Assembly: GCA_018267365.1 (NCBI GenBank)
Contig: JAFDYQ010000021.1
Location: 1 to 64,000, forward strand
From: Bacteroidota bacterium
GTDB lineage: Bacteria > Bacteroidota > Bacteroidia > Chitinophagales > LD1
Reading direction: 5' to 3'
DNA length: 64,000 bases
Below the pieces are notes generated by a model that had not been told where the DNA came from, ran no database searches, and saw only the letters and a program-made list of their open reading frames with translations. This document shows positions 47,814 through 57,491 of this stretch, piece after piece. A program made the position numbers and the translations under genes. Position 1 is the first letter of the stretch. Every line of letters begins with the position of its first letter.

Positions 47814-49316
47814 ATGAAAAAAGTATTCATTTCGGCACTTATCATGACCCTCGCTGCAGCCAGCCAGGCACAGACATATGAGACCGATGCATTTAAAATG
47901 ATGCGCCCGGACCTGACCGGTACGGCACGCTCTCTGGGTGCTGGTGGGGCCTTTAGCAGTGTGGGTGCTGATCAGTCGGCCGTGCTGCAAAATCCCGCTG
48001 GCCTTGCGCTATATCGCTCACATGAATTTGCTATCAGTGGCGGTGGCATTTGGGGTACCACTTCGTCTAATTATCTGGCCAATAATATCGACCAGAGCTT
48101 TTCCAAAGGATTGCTGAGTCAGGCAGGATTGGTTTTTGCTACCAGAGACCTGTCACGCACGCAGGGGATGAGTTTTAATAATCAGAATAAGCTCAGTCGC
48201 GTAGTGGTGGGCATAGGTTTTCAGAAAGTAGCTGACTTTAGCAGGACCGACAAGATATATGCAGTAAATACACAAAACTCATACGCTCAGGCTCTGACCA
48301 CTAATCTTAATTCCAATCCGTATAACATAAACCTTGATAACTTTGACATACCATCAGTGGAAGCTTATCAGACCTATGTCAGCGATTGGACAGACAGTAC
48401 GGAGACTGCACTGTCATCACGTATCCCCCTGCCGGTGACTCAGGTAGGCACTGTGACCACAAAGGGAAGCCTGAATGATATCAATCTCACATTAGGTTTT
48501 AATATTGACAATACAGTATATCTCGGATTCGGCCTGGGAGTGCCATATATGAACTATTCCCGTTATGCCAGTTTCTTTGAGCGAAATGGCAGCGGAGATT
48601 CCTCCTACACCAGTAGCTATGACTATACCCTCAGTGGCGTAGGTGTCAATGGCAAGTTTGGTATCATAGTGAAGCCTGCTGCCTGGGTGCGTCTCGGAGC
48701 TTCGGTACAGACACCCACCTCATTTCGCCTGAATGAAAATACAGAGGGCTCGATGCAAAGCAACATCGGGGCCATGCCTACTCTCTATGCTGATACTGGT
48801 TCTGTGTATCGTTTTTCTTATAGCAACCCGCTGAATGCCACTTTTGGCGCGAGCTTTTATCTGAAGCAGTGGGGCTTCATCTCTGTAGACTATGAGATGA
48901 ATGACTACAGCCACTCCCGCTATCGCTTTGACGGTGCGGACAGGCAATATTCCGACCTGGAAAATCTGAACATCTCAGCCAAGTACAGACTGGCATCCAC
49001 CGTCAGGGCGGGGGCAGAGTTTGCATGGAAATCGCTGCGTCTGCGTGGTGGCTTTGCCTGGAGCCAATCTCCATTCAAGAGTGGCGTGGCTGTGCCGGGA
49101 TATGATGCCGGCCGGTATAACTATACGGCAGGTATAGGCTATAGGGGTAGCAGGTTTTTTGCAGATCTGGCGTATGTACGCACGCAGTACAAGGACTACT
49201 ACTCTCCATACTCCTACACAGATGCCTCCGGCACACAGGAGCCGGGTGCCTTCAATAACTTTCACGGCAATATGATCGTGGCTACGGTCGGATTCAAGTT
49301 TGGCGTCAACCGCTAA
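47814..49316 (+). CDS. OmpP1/FadL-type outer membrane transport protein
   Basis: 500 residues. Signal peptide (1-20, ending ASQAQ), then the FadL-type start (GTARSLGAGGAFSSVGADQSAVLQNPAGLALYR), and amphipathic barrel strands to the C-terminus (MIVATVGFKFGVNR). FadL proteins take hydrophobic molecules such as fatty acids through the outer membrane. FadD-like activity exists at 10.8 kb, but it is not co-transcribed. Confidence 0.88.
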   Translation: MKKVFISALIMTLAAASQAQTYETDAFKMMRPDLTGTARSLGAGGAFSSVGADQSAVLQNPAGLALYRSHEFAISGGGIWGTTSSNYLANNIDQSFSKGLLSQAGLVFATRDLSRTQGMSFNNQNKLSRVVVGIGFQKVADFSRTDKIYAVNTQNSYAQALTTNLNSNPYNINLDNFDIPSVEAYQTYVSDWTDSTETALSSRIPLPVTQVGTVTTKGSLNDINLTLGFNIDNTVYLGFGLGVPYMNYSRYASFFERNGSGDSSYTSSYDYTLSGVGVNGKFGIIVKPAAWVRLGASVQTPTSFRLNENTEGSMQSNIGAMPTLYADTGSVYRFSYSNPLNATFGASFYLKQWGFISVDYEMNDYSHSRYRFDGADRQYSDLENLNISAKYRLASTVRAGAEFAWKSLRLRGGFAWSQSPFKSGVAVPGYDAGRYNYTAGIGYRGSRFFADLAYVRTQYKDYYSPYSYTDASGTQEPGAFNNFHGNMIVATVGFKFGVNR

Positions 49317-49320
49317 AGGA

Positions 49321-50772
49321 TCAGTGTATCACTTGCAGTTTGGCTATGCCACGGCTGATGCCGGCCTGATCTGTACAGCCCAGCAGGTACAGTCCCGCGC
49401 CCAGATCTGATACGGACATACGTACTATTTCATTCGCGGCTTCGCGCTTGAGCACTCTGCCGGTCAGGTCAGACACTTCTACAGATGCGAGGGAAGATAT
49501 AGTGGCTCCGGCCTGGGTCAGGTCTATACTGACCATATCTCCGGCAGGATTGGGATAGACATGCACCGCTGCGATATCCATATCATGTATGCCTGAGCCT
49601 ATGCACTCTATCCAGAAGGTATAGCAAATGGTGGTATCTCCTGACGGATTGTAGGCGGTGAGGCAGACCTCTGCCTGAAAAGCAGAATCAGGAGTAGCCT
49701 GGATGGTGATCAGATTCGTATTGCCCCATGTAGTATCTGTACCATTGCCACTGATATAGGTGACCTCCCAGTGTACAGAGTCCGAGAGCACGGACGCATC
49801 CTGAGCAGTAGTGAGGCAGTGGCCGGACTCCTCATAGGTGAAATCTACCCCCGGCAGAGGCAGGCTGACTGTCAGTGCTACCGCACTGGTGTCGCAGACC
49901 GTGGGCTGCGTGGTGTAGCAACTCACATAGTACAAGGTATCTGTACCTGATATATGGAAGTCTGGCGGGTGAACTGTGATGGAGTCACAACCATAGAGCG
50001 TCGCCCACGATGCAGCCGGACCATATATAGAAGTGACGCAGATACTGTCGTTAGCTATATAGATGCTGTCATTGGCCTGCAGGCGCAGAGATACCGTATC
50101 CGGCTGTATGAGCACGGCAGAATCATCAAAGGTGCGGGGAGGAAAGTAAAGATTCACTATCACTATGCCCGTATCACATAGCGTGGGGATCTTGCGGCTG
50201 CAAGCCTTATAGCGGAAAGTGTCAAGGCCCCAATAGCCGGTATTGAGTGTTTTATACTTCACAGAGTCGCAGCCTCGTAACACGGACCAGCCGGTGCGGG
50301 AGGCTGTAGTACGCAGCAGGCTGCTGAGGCAGAGCGAGTCACCCACTACTTTATTGGAGTCATTGGCCATAGGTTTTAGCCAGAGCGAGTCGTACTGCAT
50401 GAGTGCTATGGTATCATTATTGGCGCGTGGCCGGATAGTCATAAATACGCGCCCGGTATCACACAGGGTAGGCTGCAGATGGCTGTAGCAGGAAACATAA
50501 AAAAAAGTATCCCTGCCGTAAAAACCACGATCTGTCTGCTGGTAGCTCACATGCTTGCAGTCTGCCACCGTAGCCCAGCCATGGCCGCCATATACCTGTG
50601 TGAGGCATACAGTATCTCCGGCTATAAAGTTGCTGTCATTGCTGAGTGGAGTGAGGCCCACCGAGTCCAGACGGGTGATGGTATAAGTGTCGTTGAGCGG
50701 TCGGGGTGGACGCTGCGCAAAGGCAGTGACTGCGCAAAAGGCCAGTAAAAACAGTACGTATAGTTTTCTCAA
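49321..50772 (-). CDS. T9SS cargo with three Cys-patterned Ig-like repeats
   Basis: 483 residues: signal peptide (1-19), three repeats of about 90-95 residues (near 22-112, 113-208 and 209-300), a region (about 305-390) and a T9SS type A tail (VHVYPNPAGD, GLYLLG). Each repeat has the order ND, LxxND, DTVCL, a second Cys near GCDS/DCK, then a Cys before PTLCDT; four Cys recur in register, so disulfides are likely. Repeat 3 resembles the single one in the next gene. Surface or secreted; role unknown. Confidence 0.85.
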   Translation of the reverse strand: MRKLYVLFLLAFCAVTAFAQRPPRPLNDTYTITRLDSVGLTPLSNDSNFIAGDTVCLTQVYGGHGWATVADCKHVSYQQTDRGFYGRDTFFYVSCYSHLQPTLCDTGRVFMTIRPRANNDTIALMQYDSLWLKPMANDSNKVVGDSLCLSSLLRTTASRTGWSVLRGCDSVKYKTLNTGYWGLDTFRYKACSRKIPTLCDTGIVIVNLYFPPRTFDDSAVLIQPDTVSLRLQANDSIYIANDSICVTSIYGPAASWATLYGCDSITVHPPDFHISGTDTLYYVSCYTTQPTVCDTSAVALTVSLPLPGVDFTYEESGHCLTTAQDASVLSDSVHWEVTYISGNGTDTTWGNTNLITIQATPDSAFQAEVCLTAYNPSGDTTICYTFWIECIGSGIHDMDIAAVHVYPNPAGDMVSIDLTQAGATISSLASVEVSDLTGRVLKREAANEIVRMSVSDLGAGLYLLGCTDQAGISRGIAKLQVIH

Positions 50773-50812
50773 GTGGCAGATTTTCTTTGACTAAAGATAC
50801 GAATAAAGGATA

Positions 50813-50846
50813 TAAAAAAAGCCCTTTGCATATGGCGCAAAGGGCT
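50813..50846 (-). terminator. Terminator of the second T9SS cargo gene
   Basis: On the minus strand AGCCCTTTGC and GCAAAGGGCT form a stem (50846-50837 with 50829-50820) followed by TTTTTTTATA. It separates the two cargo genes, so they are transcribed apart. Confidence 0.85.
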
Positions 50847-50870
50847 GCTTGTATATTTTATCGGACTGTA

Positions 50871-52754
50871 TCAGTGCATCACTTCAAACTTGCCAAGTAC
50901 GCGCTTATTGCCTCTTGTATCACGCAGGCCTATCAGGTAGATACCGGTGCTTAGATCGGCCACAGATATTTCGTTACTTGCTTTTGCGGCCATTGACCTT
51001 AGCCTTTCGCCAAGGATACTGTAAACTTCAATGCCGGCTATCTCGCTCATGGTATTTTGATCCACATGAGAAAGATCGAGGAGGATACGGTCAGAGGCAG
51101 GGTTTGGATAGATCGCGAATTGGGAAGTTGGTATCTCATTGATGCCGACACAGACTACGGCGGTAGTGTCACACCTGGATACGATGCTATCCTGGCCATA
51201 TGCGGTGATACATATAGATAACGTACCACCAAGTGCTCCTGCTGAAGAATGATAGTTAGATGGATTGGTCACTGTCACGTCCAGTGAATTCAGTGGACCC
51301 GTGACAACCAGGTGATAATGTATGGAATCTATATTAGTAGAGTTGTCAGTAAGAGTAAAACTACAATTCCCCGGTGTCAAAGTGTAATGAATGACCGGTG
51401 GCACGATTACCACAGGCACCGTCACATTTACTACTACCATAGCAGTATCACAAAGCGTCGGCACATGGATGTCACATACTTTATAGTAGAAGGTATCGAG
51501 GCCGGCATAGTTGCTATCCAGCGGATGGTAGACGATATTGTTGCAGCCTGAGATCGTAGCCCAGCCAGTGGTAGCGCCTATGAGGCTATTGATACAGAGC
51601 GTATCGCCTGCATTGTGATTCACATCATTAGCCAGGGCATGGATGGTCACAGTACCCGGCTGTACCAGGCTGGCGGTATCATTGCCTGCTGTAGGCGGTG
51701 TAGTAGCAGCTACGATATTAGTGATGTGCACACTATCGCAGTGCGTGCTGGTGCCGCTCACGTTGGTCACGGTCAGGCAGACGTAATATGTACCGTTGGC
51801 AGCATAGCTGTGGGTAGGACTGGCAGTAGTACCTGTCGTAGTATTATCACCATAGTTCCATGAGTAGGTGACCGGTGTGCCCGTAGTACTGTCGTGAAAT
51901 GCCACACTGCCTGAGGCACCGAGCGTATAGCCGAAGTTGGCCACCGGCGTTGGTGGTGTCTTGCTCCAGCTGGCCGTTTTAGGATTGCCATTGGCATCAG
52001 TGGTAAAACTGATCACAGAGCCATGCGCCTCTTTGGTGATATAGTAATAAGTGTTTGTATTGCTTACTATAGGGTTTGCCGGTAGCGTGGAGGATGTAGG
52101 TACATTGCTATAACCACAAACGCTGCACAAGCTATACTCCAGCAAGGTGCTGCTATGCTCCACCCTGTGCTGACGGAGACAGTCATAAGTGCCCAGTGGA
52201 GTTATCACCTTGCCCCAGCCATCTATCGTGTCAGTGTAGGTGGTCGTATTGGTGATGCGTACCATATAGATACTGGGCTGCCCAAATGTGCTGCCTGGCT
52301 GACTGGTAGTGAAGCCATATGTACCACGGAAATTCTGACCATAAGCCGTAGTAAATTTATAACCGGTGTCTATCGGGCTGAATGGTGTCAGCAGTGTAGC
52401 ACCATTATAGACAGCCTGGCCACCTACATACGAAAACAGAGTTGACTGATTTTTTGCAAAAATGTATGTGTTGTGATCTCCGGTCAGCGCCAGTGTGGCA
52501 CCGGGTATCGCCGAAGTTTGAGCATTTGTTGGATTTTCATAAAAGAGTGTGTCAGGCACATTATTTTGCAGTGTATGAAAATCGTAGACCTGATTGGCTC
52601 CCCGGTTGCCAAAGTTGACCGTGCCGGTTTGTGTGTCCTTCTGCATCACATTCACCCAGCCCGCGGAGGCGATGTCTGTGGAGGTGAAGGTGATCTGTGC
52701 ATGAGAAAGTAAAGTACATAGGGACAAAGACAGAAGCGTAAGTAGTCTTTTCAT
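50871..52754 (-). CDS. T9SS cargo with PKD domain and one Cys-patterned Ig-like repeat
   Basis: 627 residues: signal peptide (1-20, ending LSHAQ), an N-terminal domain (about 20-265), a PKD domain (about 265-345, with HDSTTGTPVTYSWNYGDN and the WNYGD signature), one repeat related to the neighbour's (NDTASLVQPGTVTIHALAND to LCDTAMV, about 355-450) and a T9SS type A tail (FAIYPNPASDR, GIYLIGL). No catalytic motif seen. It is the upstream paralogue of the gene at 49321. Function unknown. Confidence 0.87.
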   Translation of the reverse strand: MKRLLTLLSLSLCTLLSHAQITFTSTDIASAGWVNVMQKDTQTGTVNFGNRGANQVYDFHTLQNNVPDTLFYENPTNAQTSAIPGATLALTGDHNTYIFAKNQSTLFSYVGGQAVYNGATLLTPFSPIDTGYKFTTAYGQNFRGTYGFTTSQPGSTFGQPSIYMVRITNTTTYTDTIDGWGKVITPLGTYDCLRQHRVEHSSTLLEYSLCSVCGYSNVPTSSTLPANPIVSNTNTYYYITKEAHGSVISFTTDANGNPKTASWSKTPPTPVANFGYTLGASGSVAFHDSTTGTPVTYSWNYGDNTTTGTTASPTHSYAANGTYYVCLTVTNVSGTSTHCDSVHITNIVAATTPPTAGNDTASLVQPGTVTIHALANDVNHNAGDTLCINSLIGATTGWATISGCNNIVYHPLDSNYAGLDTFYYKVCDIHVPTLCDTAMVVVNVTVPVVIVPPVIHYTLTPGNCSFTLTDNSTNIDSIHYHLVVTGPLNSLDVTVTNPSNYHSSAGALGGTLSICITAYGQDSIVSRCDTTAVVCVGINEIPTSQFAIYPNPASDRILLDLSHVDQNTMSEIAGIEVYSILGERLRSMAAKASNEISVADLSTGIYLIGLRDTRGNKRVLGKFEVMH

Positions 52755-52820
52755 TTATTGAGAGGGTTTTTTTGTTAAGCTGCTAAAAGTAATAACTGCG
52801 CGCGATAGGCTGGGTGCTTT

Positions 52821-54359
52821 TCACTGTACAGCAGGTACTTTTTTGTTAAAACTTATTGAAATTTTGCTCAAGAGGTTTTGGAGGCTTACCATAAAGGCTA
52901 ACAGCATCAATGGGAGCAGCGGCAATGTATAGCGCTCCTCCAACCCGCGAAAGAAATAACATAGGTAGAAAAAATAAGCGGCTATAAGCCAACCGAAGAG
53001 TAGCTGCGCCACACGGTCTCTGGTCCATAAGAAATATAAAAACGAAAAACAGCAAGCTACATGTAAAAGAAGAAAGATGAGCCGCAGCGCCTCCATCCAC
53101 CAGGTACCCCGCCAGGTATGCTGAAAGATCCATAGCGAAAGGTTAGAATGAAGGGACGCAAGACGAAACACGCTAAGTGGTACCAGGATATGATACTGGA
53201 AGGGAAAGTGATATCTGATCTGGCTTGTAAAGGCATCAAAATCTCTGACAACTGCCTGCTCGGTAGCGAGGATAGTATCAGGCATAGCGGTGCCAATGGG
53301 GTATAAGCGGCGCTGCGCTGCGATCGAGCTGCGATACAGGCGATAGGCACTTTTCAGCCTTTGTTCACCTATGTCATTCTTGACAAAATCCGGGATAGTC
53401 AGCAGAATACTATCAATATGGATCTCACTTGTATCGCCATGTATCGTGGCCTGCCAGAGTGGTACCATACCCTCATGAAACGTCTGCCCCGTCATACCAA
53501 AAGAGCTGGCAAAACGCCAGATAGCCTGATGCGACGGCCGGAGCTGCGAGTTGTTTTCAGAATAATATATAGGATAGATACTGACCCACTGACCGGCTAT
53601 CTGATAGGTGCGGTATGCCCACATAGTGAGCGGCAGCGCTATGATCGCGATATTGATCAATACAAAAGTAGGCCTGCGAGCCCAGGTGAAAGTAGCGGTA
53701 GACCACCAGATCATGACCGGAAGGGCGGCTGCAAAGATCAGCAGCACCGGTCGTACCAGGCCGATATAGCCCATCAGGAGTGCCGCCACCAGGTAGAAGA
53801 AAGCGCCCCGCCTGCGATAGGCCGATAGTAGTAGAAAAGTATAGCCGATCATCAGCGCAGGCGTGATACCTTCCGTCAGACTGTAGTACAAAAAGCCGAT
53901 GGCAAAAGGAGTCAAACCGTAGATGGCCTCGACACCCAATGCCCATCTAGGGGGCAAACCCATGAGTAGCGCAACTCTATAAAGCAGAAAGACCGACAAG
54001 GCAAACAGCAATACCTGCACATAGCGGAAATACAACTGACCCGCATCAAAGCCCAGCAGCCACATCAGTCCATATCTGAAAAGGCCGTAGCCGGGCGTGC
54101 GCAGGAAGTATGCCTGCCTGCCGGGGTTATTGTCTCGCCATGTATGGTAGTGGTAGTAGTTTTCTGCAGGTCGGATGTATGCGGCGTCATCTATAGTAGC
54201 TACCCATCTCCATGAGGGGTCTAGTTTGACTAGGTGATCCCGCTGCTCCACTGCTTTCAGCGCGCGTACGTTGGCTTCATTGTATAATATAGCCGTGCAG
54301 AAGGATAGCAGAGCTATCAACAGCGCTGGTAGTGCGTGATATTTGCGGATGAAATTCAA
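52821..54359 (-). CDS. Polytopic membrane protein, GT39/ArnT-like glycosyltransferase
   Basis: 512 residues with about ten hydrophobic segments. The first loop holds DDAAYIRPAENYYHY and then RTPGYGLFRYGLMWLLG, matching the 'R-P-G-Y-P' helix of PMT/GT39-type lipid-linked sugar transferases. A periplasmic domain (about 255-380) lies before the last helices. I see no other glycan gene nearby, so acceptor and donor are open. Confidence 0.7.
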   Translation of the reverse strand: MNFIRKYHALPALLIALLSFCTAILYNEANVRALKAVEQRDHLVKLDPSWRWVATIDDAAYIRPAENYYHYHTWRDNNPGRQAYFLRTPGYGLFRYGLMWLLGFDAGQLYFRYVQVLLFALSVFLLYRVALLMGLPPRWALGVEAIYGLTPFAIGFLYYSLTEGITPALMIGYTFLLLSAYRRRGAFFYLVAALLMGYIGLVRPVLLIFAAALPVMIWWSTATFTWARRPTFVLINIAIIALPLTMWAYRTYQIAGQWVSIYPIYYSENNSQLRPSHQAIWRFASSFGMTGQTFHEGMVPLWQATIHGDTSEIHIDSILLTIPDFVKNDIGEQRLKSAYRLYRSSIAAQRRLYPIGTAMPDTILATEQAVVRDFDAFTSQIRYHFPFQYHILVPLSVFRLASLHSNLSLWIFQHTWRGTWWMEALRLIFLLLHVACCFSFLYFLWTRDRVAQLLFGWLIAAYFFYLCYFFRGLEERYTLPLLPLMLLAFMVSLQNLLSKISISFNKKVPAVQ

Positions 54360-54419
54360 TCAGACCTGTATACAAAGGCCAAGATACTAGAATCATAATA
54401 ATGATACAGTGAGAAACTG

Positions 54420-55649
54420 CTACTCGTAGCGCAGCGCCTCTACGGGATCCAGATTAGAGGCAAGGATAGCCGGATATATACCGGCAGCCATGCCTATCAC
54501 AAAAGTGAAGGTAAGGCCCAGGCCGATCCACATCCAAGGCATGACGAAAGAAGTATGAAGGGCCAGGACGACCAGATTGCCCATGAGTACGCCCATGATA
54601 ATGCCTATCACGCCACCTATCATACAGATAGTGGTAGACTCCGTGAGAAACTGGATACGGATCACACGCTTGGTAGCTCCGAGGGCCTTGCTCACGCCTA
54701 TCTCGCGCGTACGCTCGTTTACACTCACCAGCATGATATTCATGAGCCCTATGCCCGCACCTATCAGTGTCAGTATACCTATCACCACTGTGGCGATGCT
54801 GATATTGCCCAGCACATCCAGATTTTGCTCAGCCATTTTGTCACTTTTAGATACTTCAAAATTAGGATCATCTCCTGCGCGCACCTTGCGCACTGTGCGG
54901 AAGACACCCTCTGCCTCGTCAGCAGCTTGATTCAGCTCGGTTGTGTTGGCTACCATCACGCTGATATTGTAGGAGGTATTGTCATCGCCAAAGTTTCTTT
55001 TGGCGGTCATAAGCGGTATCATCGCCATATTATCATTACTCACCTGGCTGGCACCTTTGGGAGCCAGCAGGCCTATCACCCGGTATTTGCTGCTGCCTAT
55101 ATTGACCATCTTGCCTATTGGCTCTTCCCGGGGGGGGAATATTTTGGCCGTGACATCTTTACCCAGGAGGATCACATTTTGTCCATTGTCTATTTCTGAT
55201 TTAGACATATTGCGGCCCGACTGGATACTCCATCCGGCCACCTTCAGGTAGTCATCATCCACGCCCATGATCCGCACATTCGGATTTGTCTTTTGAGATT
55301 CATATTTGATCACAGCCGCACCATCGGCATCTGTAGATACCGTGACCGTGGCCGGATACTTATAGTGCCTTTTGAACTCCTGGCTCTGCAGCAGCGTGAT
55401 GGGCGGATTGGCTACTACAGCTTTGCGCCTCCGGCGATGCCTGGTCTGGCCTTCGTTTTTGATACTAAAGGTATTGGACCCCATCTCCGAGCTAAAGCTC
55501 ATCACCGATTGATTGATACCCTGAGTAGCCGTGAGTATGCCTATCAGCGCCATGATACCAAAGATGATGATCATCAGCGTGAGTGCGGTGCGCAGCTTAT
55601 TGCCCATGATGGCTCGTAGGGCCAGCCTGATATTCTCTGTGAGATTCAT
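54420..55649 (-). CDS. ABC transporter permease, MacB/FtsX type
   Basis: 409 residues: N-terminal helix (about 20-45, TALTLMIIIFGIMALIGILTA), a MacB-type periplasmic domain (about 50-265, QEFKRHYKY, NVRIMGVDDDYL) and three C-terminal helices (FtsX domain, RTREIGVSKALGATKRVIRIQFL). With a MacB-type ATPase and an HlyD/TolC partner it would export peptides or lipids, or act mechanically. No ATPase gene flanks it, so it is an orphan permease. Confidence 0.9.
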   Translation of the reverse strand: MNLTENIRLALRAIMGNKLRTALTLMIIIFGIMALIGILTATQGINQSVMSFSSEMGSNTFSIKNEGQTRHRRRRKAVVANPPITLLQSQEFKRHYKYPATVTVSTDADGAAVIKYESQKTNPNVRIMGVDDDYLKVAGWSIQSGRNMSKSEIDNGQNVILLGKDVTAKIFPPREEPIGKMVNIGSSKYRVIGLLAPKGASQVSNDNMAMIPLMTAKRNFGDDNTSYNISVMVANTTELNQAADEAEGVFRTVRKVRAGDDPNFEVSKSDKMAEQNLDVLGNISIATVVIGILTLIGAGIGLMNIMLVSVNERTREIGVSKALGATKRVIRIQFLTESTTICMIGGVIGIIMGVLMGNLVVLALHTSFVMPWMWIGLGLTFTFVIGMAAGIYPAILASNLDPVEALRYE

Positions 55650-55767
55650 CGCAGCAAAGGTGATGTTTTTTTGCTTATGGCGCTCATTAAAGCACGGGCA
55701 GAAAAAAATGCTTGAGCGGATACAATATCAAAAAAAGCGCTCCGTTTATCATGCCAAAATCCAATTT

Positions 55768-56877
55768 ATGCCTATTGAAAACTCTGGCTACAGGGTGTGC
55801 ACGAAGTGTGTCATGGATACCATAGCCAATACGGAGATCAGCTTTGACGATGATGGAGTATGCAGTTATTGTCATCATTATGATTATGTGCTATCCAGAC
55901 AGCTCCACGATGAGCCGGGTGACATTGCGCTGAATGACCTACTCGACCGTGTGCGCTCCACACGCCAAGGCAAGTATGACTGTATACTGGGTGTCAGCGG
56001 CGGTTCTGACAGCAGCTATACAGCCTATCTGCTGCATCGGGCAGGTCTGCGGGTGCTGATGGTACACTGTGACAATGGCTGGGATGATGGCGCAGGAGTG
56101 CATAATATCCGTCAGCTGGCCGAGCGCCTGGGCTATGACATTTACAATTATGTTATAGACTGGCCAGAGTTCAGGGATGTCCAGCTTTCCATTTTGAAAG
56201 CTTCGGTGATGGATATTGAGATCGTATCTGACCACGTCAATATAGCCACATTGTTTCATGCTGCAGTGAAGCACCATGTGAGGTGGATATTCACAGGTGA
56301 GAACTTAAAGACAGAAGGCACTATGCCCGGCTGCTGGATACACAATAAGAACGACCTCTACCATATCAGGTCCATTCACAGGAGATTTGGAGCATTGCCT
56401 ATGCGCACCTTTCCGCAGCTGGGTTTTATGAGGAAAAAATATTACGAGCAAATTTTAGGCATCAGCATCGTTCCCCTCTTAAACTTTGTACCGTATCATA
56501 AAAAAAGGGCTATCGAAATATTGCAACGAGAACTGGACTGGCAGCACCCCGGTGGCAAGCACTTTGAATCACTTTTCACACGCCTATACCAGACTCATAT
56601 ACTGCCTGTCAAATTTGGAGTGGACAAACGCAAGGCGCATCTCTCTACTCTGATCCAATCGGGTCAGATCACGCGTGCAGAGGCAGAGGCTGCATTAGCA
56701 GAGGAAATCATATCTCCCGAGGCTTTGGCGGTGGATAAGGACAAGGTACTCAAGAAGCTGGCGCTTAGCGAATCAGAATTTCAAGCTCTGATGGCCATAC
56801 CTCCCAAGGCTCATTCTGATTATCCGTGTTACTTTCTGGGGTTTGGTCTGCTGAATAGGATCCGAAGAGCCCGATAG
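55768..56877 (+). CDS. N-acetyl sugar amidotransferase (PP-loop, WbpG/PseA-like)
   Basis: 369 residues from the ATG at 55768; an alternative ATG is at 55708. It has two CxxC pairs (C11/C14 and C32/C35), likely zinc or Fe-S ligands, and the PP-loop ATP motif SGGSDSS (about 75-81). This fits the WbpG-type family that adds amidine or amino groups to UDP-sugars in O-antigen or flagellin glycans. Partner glutaminase subunits (HisH/HisF-like) are not in the window. The FkbM gene at the right edge is too far for a confident link. Confidence 0.85.
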   Translation: MPIENSGYRVCTKCVMDTIANTEISFDDDGVCSYCHHYDYVLSRQLHDEPGDIALNDLLDRVRSTRQGKYDCILGVSGGSDSSYTAYLLHRAGLRVLMVHCDNGWDDGAGVHNIRQLAERLGYDIYNYVIDWPEFRDVQLSILKASVMDIEIVSDHVNIATLFHAAVKHHVRWIFTGENLKTEGTMPGCWIHNKNDLYHIRSIHRRFGALPMRTFPQLGFMRKKYYEQILGISIVPLLNFVPYHKKRAIEILQRELDWQHPGGKHFESLFTRLYQTHILPVKFGVDKRKAHLSTLIQSGQITRAEAEAALAEEIISPEALAVDKDKVLKKLALSESEFQALMAIPPKAHSDYPCYFLGFGLLNRIRRAR

Positions 56878-56922
56878 TCAATATAGAACAATCTGCTATC
56901 TTGGGATGTCTAAATCAGACTC

Positions 56923-57333
56923 ATGGTACATCAGCTCGAACTCTCCATTCCGGCGCACAAACGCGGATTTCACCTAATCACTGATACCGTGCTGCGCAAT
57001 CTCCCGCCACTCCCCGAGACCGGCTTATTGCAGCTCTTTATCAAGCACACCTCTGCTGCACTGGCTATCAATGAAAATGCTGATCCATCCGTGCGCATTG
57101 ATTTCGAGACTTCATTTAATCGGATAGTGGTAGAGGGCGAGCAATACTATACGCATAATGACGAAGGCGATGACGATATGCCGGCCCATGTCAAGTCTGT
57201 ACTGGCCGGGTCGGCAGTGACGATACCTATCTCAAACCATAAACTCAATCTGGGTACATGGCAAGGCATCTATCTATGTGAATTTAGAGACCATGCGGGT
57301 GCCCGGAGACTGGTAGCCACTATACTAGCCTAG
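56923..57333 (+). CDS. yjbQ: YjbQ/UPF0047 family protein
   Basis: 136 residues with the family motifs GLLQLFIKHTSAALAINENAD (about 37-57) and IYLCEFRDHAG near the end. YjbQ proteins have reported weak thiamine-phosphate synthase activity; the true role is unsettled. The His in HTSA and the later H-N-D-E-G-D-D-D stretch likely bind a ligand. Confidence 0.92.
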   Translation: MVHQLELSIPAHKRGFHLITDTVLRNLPPLPETGLLQLFIKHTSAALAINENADPSVRIDFETSFNRIVVEGEQYYTHNDEGDDDMPAHVKSVLAGSAVTIPISNHKLNLGTWQGIYLCEFRDHAGARRLVATILA

Positions 57334-57353
57334 GCAGAGTGCTTGCGTTTAAT

Positions 57354-57369
57354 TAGCGAATTTTCGCTA
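57354..57369. repeat. Hairpin/inverted repeat upstream of aconitase
   Basis: TAGCGAA (57354-57360), TT, TTCGCTA (57363-57369), with a further copy of CGCTAA 20 bp on. No T-tract: possibly a weak terminator for yjbQ or an operator for the aconitase gene. Confidence 0.4.
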
Positions 57370-57491
57370 TTAGAGAAAAAACGCTAACAATTTTCAAATA
57401 TCTATTACTTCGCCGCGTCCTCATCGTAAAAGGATATATATTCGCATTATCAAAATCAGTTTTTCAATCGTAAACTCACAAATCACAAGTC

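Noticed and set aside
55531-55767. Upstream extension of the sugar amidotransferase frame
   Set aside because: It mostly overlaps the divergent permease gene antisense, and the translation is Met/Ile/Ser-rich without homology; the family begins near the first CxxC.
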